DNA from: Synanceia verrucosa
Taxonomy: Eukaryota; Chordata; Actinopteri; Perciformes; Synanceiidae
Direction: 5' to 3'
Length of the DNA stretch: 64,000 nt
Assembly (NCBI GenBank): GCA_029721515.1
Contig: CM056565.1
Coordinates: 2,504,242 to 2,568,241, forward strand
The first letter of the stretch is position 1, and every line of letters begins with the position of its first letter. The notes under the pieces are model-generated. The model was not told where the DNA came from and did no database searches. It was given only the letters and a program-made list of their open reading frames with translations. Positions 61,620 through 64,000 of this stretch are shown here, piece by piece. A program made the position numbers and the translations under genes.

Positions 61620-61790
61620 GACGCTATGGACTTCTGAGAAAGAAAGCACCCAATCAATGCGGAATGGCACTTTACTGCTTCCCTGTGGTCGCCACAACCC
61701 CGCTACCCCCGCTACTGCTACCCCCACAATCGCCACAACCCTGCCAATCATTCCTTGTCCCCTGGCATAAAATGTGTCCAGTGTTTTTTG
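61620..61790. repeat. hAT fragment related to the 12-13.7 kb element
   Basis: Reverse-complemented, CATTTTATGCCAGGGGACAA and GGTTGTGGCGATTGTGGGGG correspond to 13257-13310 of the BED-finger hAT, with substitutions. It lies in the opposite orientation. No terminal repeats are seen here. Confidence 0.55.
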
Positions 61791-63270
61791 TCATGTTTTA
61801 TTGAGGTACAGTATATTGGGGAACAAAGAAGTTTGTGTTGATTGCATGAGAAAGTGATTACCCATAGCAAGGTATCCTTTTCCTTTTTTATATGTATGTA
61901 ATAGGCAGTATTTTTACTGTTTATATAATTTCAACTGATTGAGAAATACTAAAACTCTTTAAATAAAAAGTGATTACTTGTAAATAAATTTCATTGTAAA
62001 AACATCTGCAAGAGTGTACGTAGGGAGTGATGGAAGGAGTTAACCTCTTCCAGTCTTTGCACCTACAGTATGTGCCCTCATACCTGCTCTGATATGGCTG
62101 TTGTTTGAAGTAACCCCCTGACTCGTTCTTCTTCGCATTGTTGGAGCTTATCATTTCTCTTGTAAAATGGGCCAGCATGTGCCTCCATTTTAATTTCAAG
62201 CTTGTTAAAAGAGAGGGATGAAAGTGAGGCAGAAGTATTAAAGGGTAGAATTAGCATGTGGAGACAATTCTCTGTGAAATTATTGCAGACGAGGGCAGCC
62301 AGAGTTACCTTCCAACGTACGCCGTGTCAGGCAGATTCACTCGCCAGCGCCTTAATTAACCCATCACTCACTTCTCAACCCCTTGTAATTATTGCAAACT
62401 CAGACAAGACATCAATTCCCATGTGTAATTGTGAAAAAATAATCATTCAATTTAAGCTAGTTGATTATTCTGGAAAGAGTTACAGAGGCACCATGCGCAC
62501 TAAATCTACCATATCATATTTCCAAATAAAGTGATTTGTATAAATTTCAAATGGAGAGGTATCTATTCCTCTTCCAAAGTCACAGGCAGAAAACATCCCA
62601 TTACCAGCTGTGCTCGCTAATGCACTTGGCAAACTGCTCCAGGGAGAGATGTGCTTTCAGGACAGTGAATGGTGAGACTTAATGCCAGCCTGGGGGCATG
62701 CTGTTCACACACAGTTTTTATTCTTCTTCTCAATGTTTTAATGCTTTATTGACTCTTTAAAATTCACTTTGCTCAAGTGACTCATTATGTAATGTGCATG
62801 ATATGATTGAATCCAAAAGCTTGACAGCCTTTATTGCATTTGATATGTTGGCAATACATTTTTTTATATGAATGCCTCAACCAAGAGTAATTGCACTATG
62901 TATCTTTCTGGCTAAAGCACATGTGTCAGACTGTTGTATTGTTGTTGTAACAGTGAACCTTCAGAATGAGCGATAGTGCTGAGACAAGTTTAAAGGTGGA
63001 CTGATGGACACGTGTTGGGTGCACTCTAGGGCTGAACAATTTGGGAAAATAATGTAATTGCGATTTTTCCCCCAATATTGCGATTGCAAATTAATATGCT
63101 ATTTTATTTTATTCTTTTTCCCCAAAAACACAATATTATATACATTTACTCAAAGTCATTCAGTGTAAATTGTTCTTGCCCAAAGGCTGGGTCTTTGAGA
63201 ATTAAAAGATGTATGACTTGAAATAAATTACATTTTTATTTAAATACTCATTACAGAAACATATGTGGCT

Positions 63271-63475
63271 CTGCCACTGTACATTTAAATAATGTAAACA
63301 AAGGCATGCACTTGTGAACACTGTGCAAAATTTACAGTCTTAAGAAAAAAATAAATTAAAAAAATATGCATCTTACTGCCACTGTGTATTTAAGTAATGT
63401 AAACAAAGGCATGCACTTGTAAACACTGTGCAAAATTTACAGTCTTAAGAAAAAAATAATTTTAAAAAATTTCAC
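63271..63475. repeat. 105-bp tandem duplication in a hAT 3' region
   Basis: Two units start CTGCCACTGT (63271 and 63376) and share TAATGTAAACAAAGGCATGC and CACTGTGCAAAATTTACAGT, with a few substitutions. The second unit is slightly shorter at its AT-rich end. Confidence 0.85.
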
Positions 63476-63719
63476 ACAACTGAAACAGAATTTGCCTCTA
63501 CTAGTTTGAAAATATTTTGAAATATCAAAGTTACCAAAGTAATAAATAAAAAAAAAAAACAGAGAAATGTAATTTGACAATAAAAACAGTTTGAACAGTA
63601 TAATATATTATAGCTCCACCTCACTTCTCAAGTACACAACTATAACACAGCACACAGACTAAAGATCACTGTGAGTATGGCACTGCCAGTCATAATGATC
63701 CAACAGTTTTGTTCTCAGT

Positions 63720-63996
63720 AGCTCACAGGTTTTTTGCTAAGAAAACCAGCATATTGACTTTTGCTGGCTTCAAGGATGAGTGAGTGCAGGTCACAATATT
63801 CCCTCCTGTGCTAAAAAGATGCTCTGACGGAACGCTTGTGGCAGGTACACAAAGATGCTTGTGGGCCATTGTGCACAACTGTGGGTAGCTGATCTTGTGC
63901 CAAGGGGTCATCTTCTCCACTGATGGCAGGAGTCATCAGGTAATTGTTTACCTCTGCCTCTGTGCGACATTTTACAGGCAAACAGAGAGGCTGCAC
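63720..63996 (-). pseudogene. hAT transposase C-terminal dimerisation region, frameshifted
   Basis: The minus strand reads ISYPQLCTMAHKHLCVPATS, then VPSEHLFSTGGNIV and SLKPAKVNMLVFLAKNL. This is the hATC dimerisation motif that ends hAT transposases. The preceding segment (EVNNYLMTPAISGEDDPLAQ) is in another frame, and the tryptophan usually found between the two is displaced by the frameshift. It is not functional as it stands. Confidence 0.8.
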
Positions 63997-64000
63997 TGGT

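Larger units (their letters stand above)
7939..64000 (+). other. Intron 1 of the IgLON gene (3' end outside window)
   Basis: It begins with GTGAGT and runs off the right edge. No downstream IgLON exon was seen: the conserved exon-2 signature W-L-N-R-S is absent from all forward frames. Stretches with no listed element (about 7.95-8.96, 9.6-11.5, 16.7-18.2, 20.9-22.0, 24.95-26.4, 29.2-30.5, 31.1-32.3, 36.8-37.7, 41.8-43.5, 44.4-45.8, 47.2-48.1, 53.6-56.6, 57.9-59.2 and 61.8-63.0 kb) look like plain intronic DNA with short simple repeats. I found no antisense gene, tRNA or rRNA gene in them. Confidence 0.75.
63027..64000 (-). mobile_element. hAT transposon, 3' part, cut by the window edge
   Basis: The end TAGGGCTGAACAATTTGGGA, followed by AATTGCGATTTTTCCCCC and ATTGCGATTGCAAATTAAT, is a typical end of a ZBED-like hAT group. 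On the minus strand a transposase C-terminus lies at 63720-63996 and a long 3' UTR leads to this end. The UTR holds a tandem duplication of 105 bases (63271-63375 and 63376-63475). The 5' part lies beyond 64000. Confidence 0.8.

Noticed and set aside
63271..63475. CRISPR-like or satellite array
   Set aside because: Only two units with no spacers, within a hAT 3' region; a simple tandem duplication explains it.

Overview
This looks like a piece of a ray-finned (teleost, probably spiny-rayed) fish chromosome. The evidence is one vertebrate-type coding exon with a consensus splice donor, embedded in AT-rich non-coding DNA full of families typical of fish genomes: tRNA-derived SINEs with an ATGGATGG tail, hAT and TTAA-flanked MITEs, Tc1, PIF/Harbinger, L2-like LINEs and many dinucleotide microsatellites. 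Nothing bacterial, viral or plasmid-like was seen. The species cannot be named from the sequence.

The only host coding sequence I can support is the first coding exon of an IgLON cell-adhesion gene (neurotrimin/opioid-binding-protein type) on the + strand at 7766-7938. It encodes a signal peptide and the start of the first immunoglobulin domain, and ends in a phase-2 CAG|GTGAGT donor. CpG-richer DNA just upstream is the probable promoter and 5' UTR. No second IgLON exon is visible, so 7939 to the right edge (more than 56 kb) reads as intron 1. A very long first intron is usual for this family. Positions 1 to about 7180 are the upstream flank.

The rest is mostly layered transposon debris. At 12-16 kb lie a decayed BED-finger hAT, a DNA repeat split by an antisense L2-like LINE, and a TTAA element. 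At 19.5-20.8 kb an antisense LINE endonuclease fragment is split by a 702-bp hAT. At 22.0-24.9 kb there is a four-layer nest (MITE, then SINE, then hAT, then foldback). At 26-29 kb several TTAA elements and a hairpin hAT MITE cluster. At 30-38 kb there are LINE fragments, SINEs and two hATs. At 38.5-41.8 kb a Tc1 element is broken by a 5'-truncated SINE and by a TTAA element that itself holds a solo LTR. From 43 to 61 kb there are two copies of a roughly 1.3-kb TTAA repeat, three copies of a palindromic hAT MITE, a hAT with a perfect target-site duplication, and a Harbinger remnant. The right edge cuts through a hAT transposase remnant.

No transposon in the window has an intact reading frame, and I found no convincing new gene system. 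The value lies in the nesting, which orders the insertions and in two cases supplies a pre-insertion sequence, and in several repeat families with inverted ends. All element calls come from reading termini, target-site duplications and short protein motifs by eye; none was checked against a repeat library.
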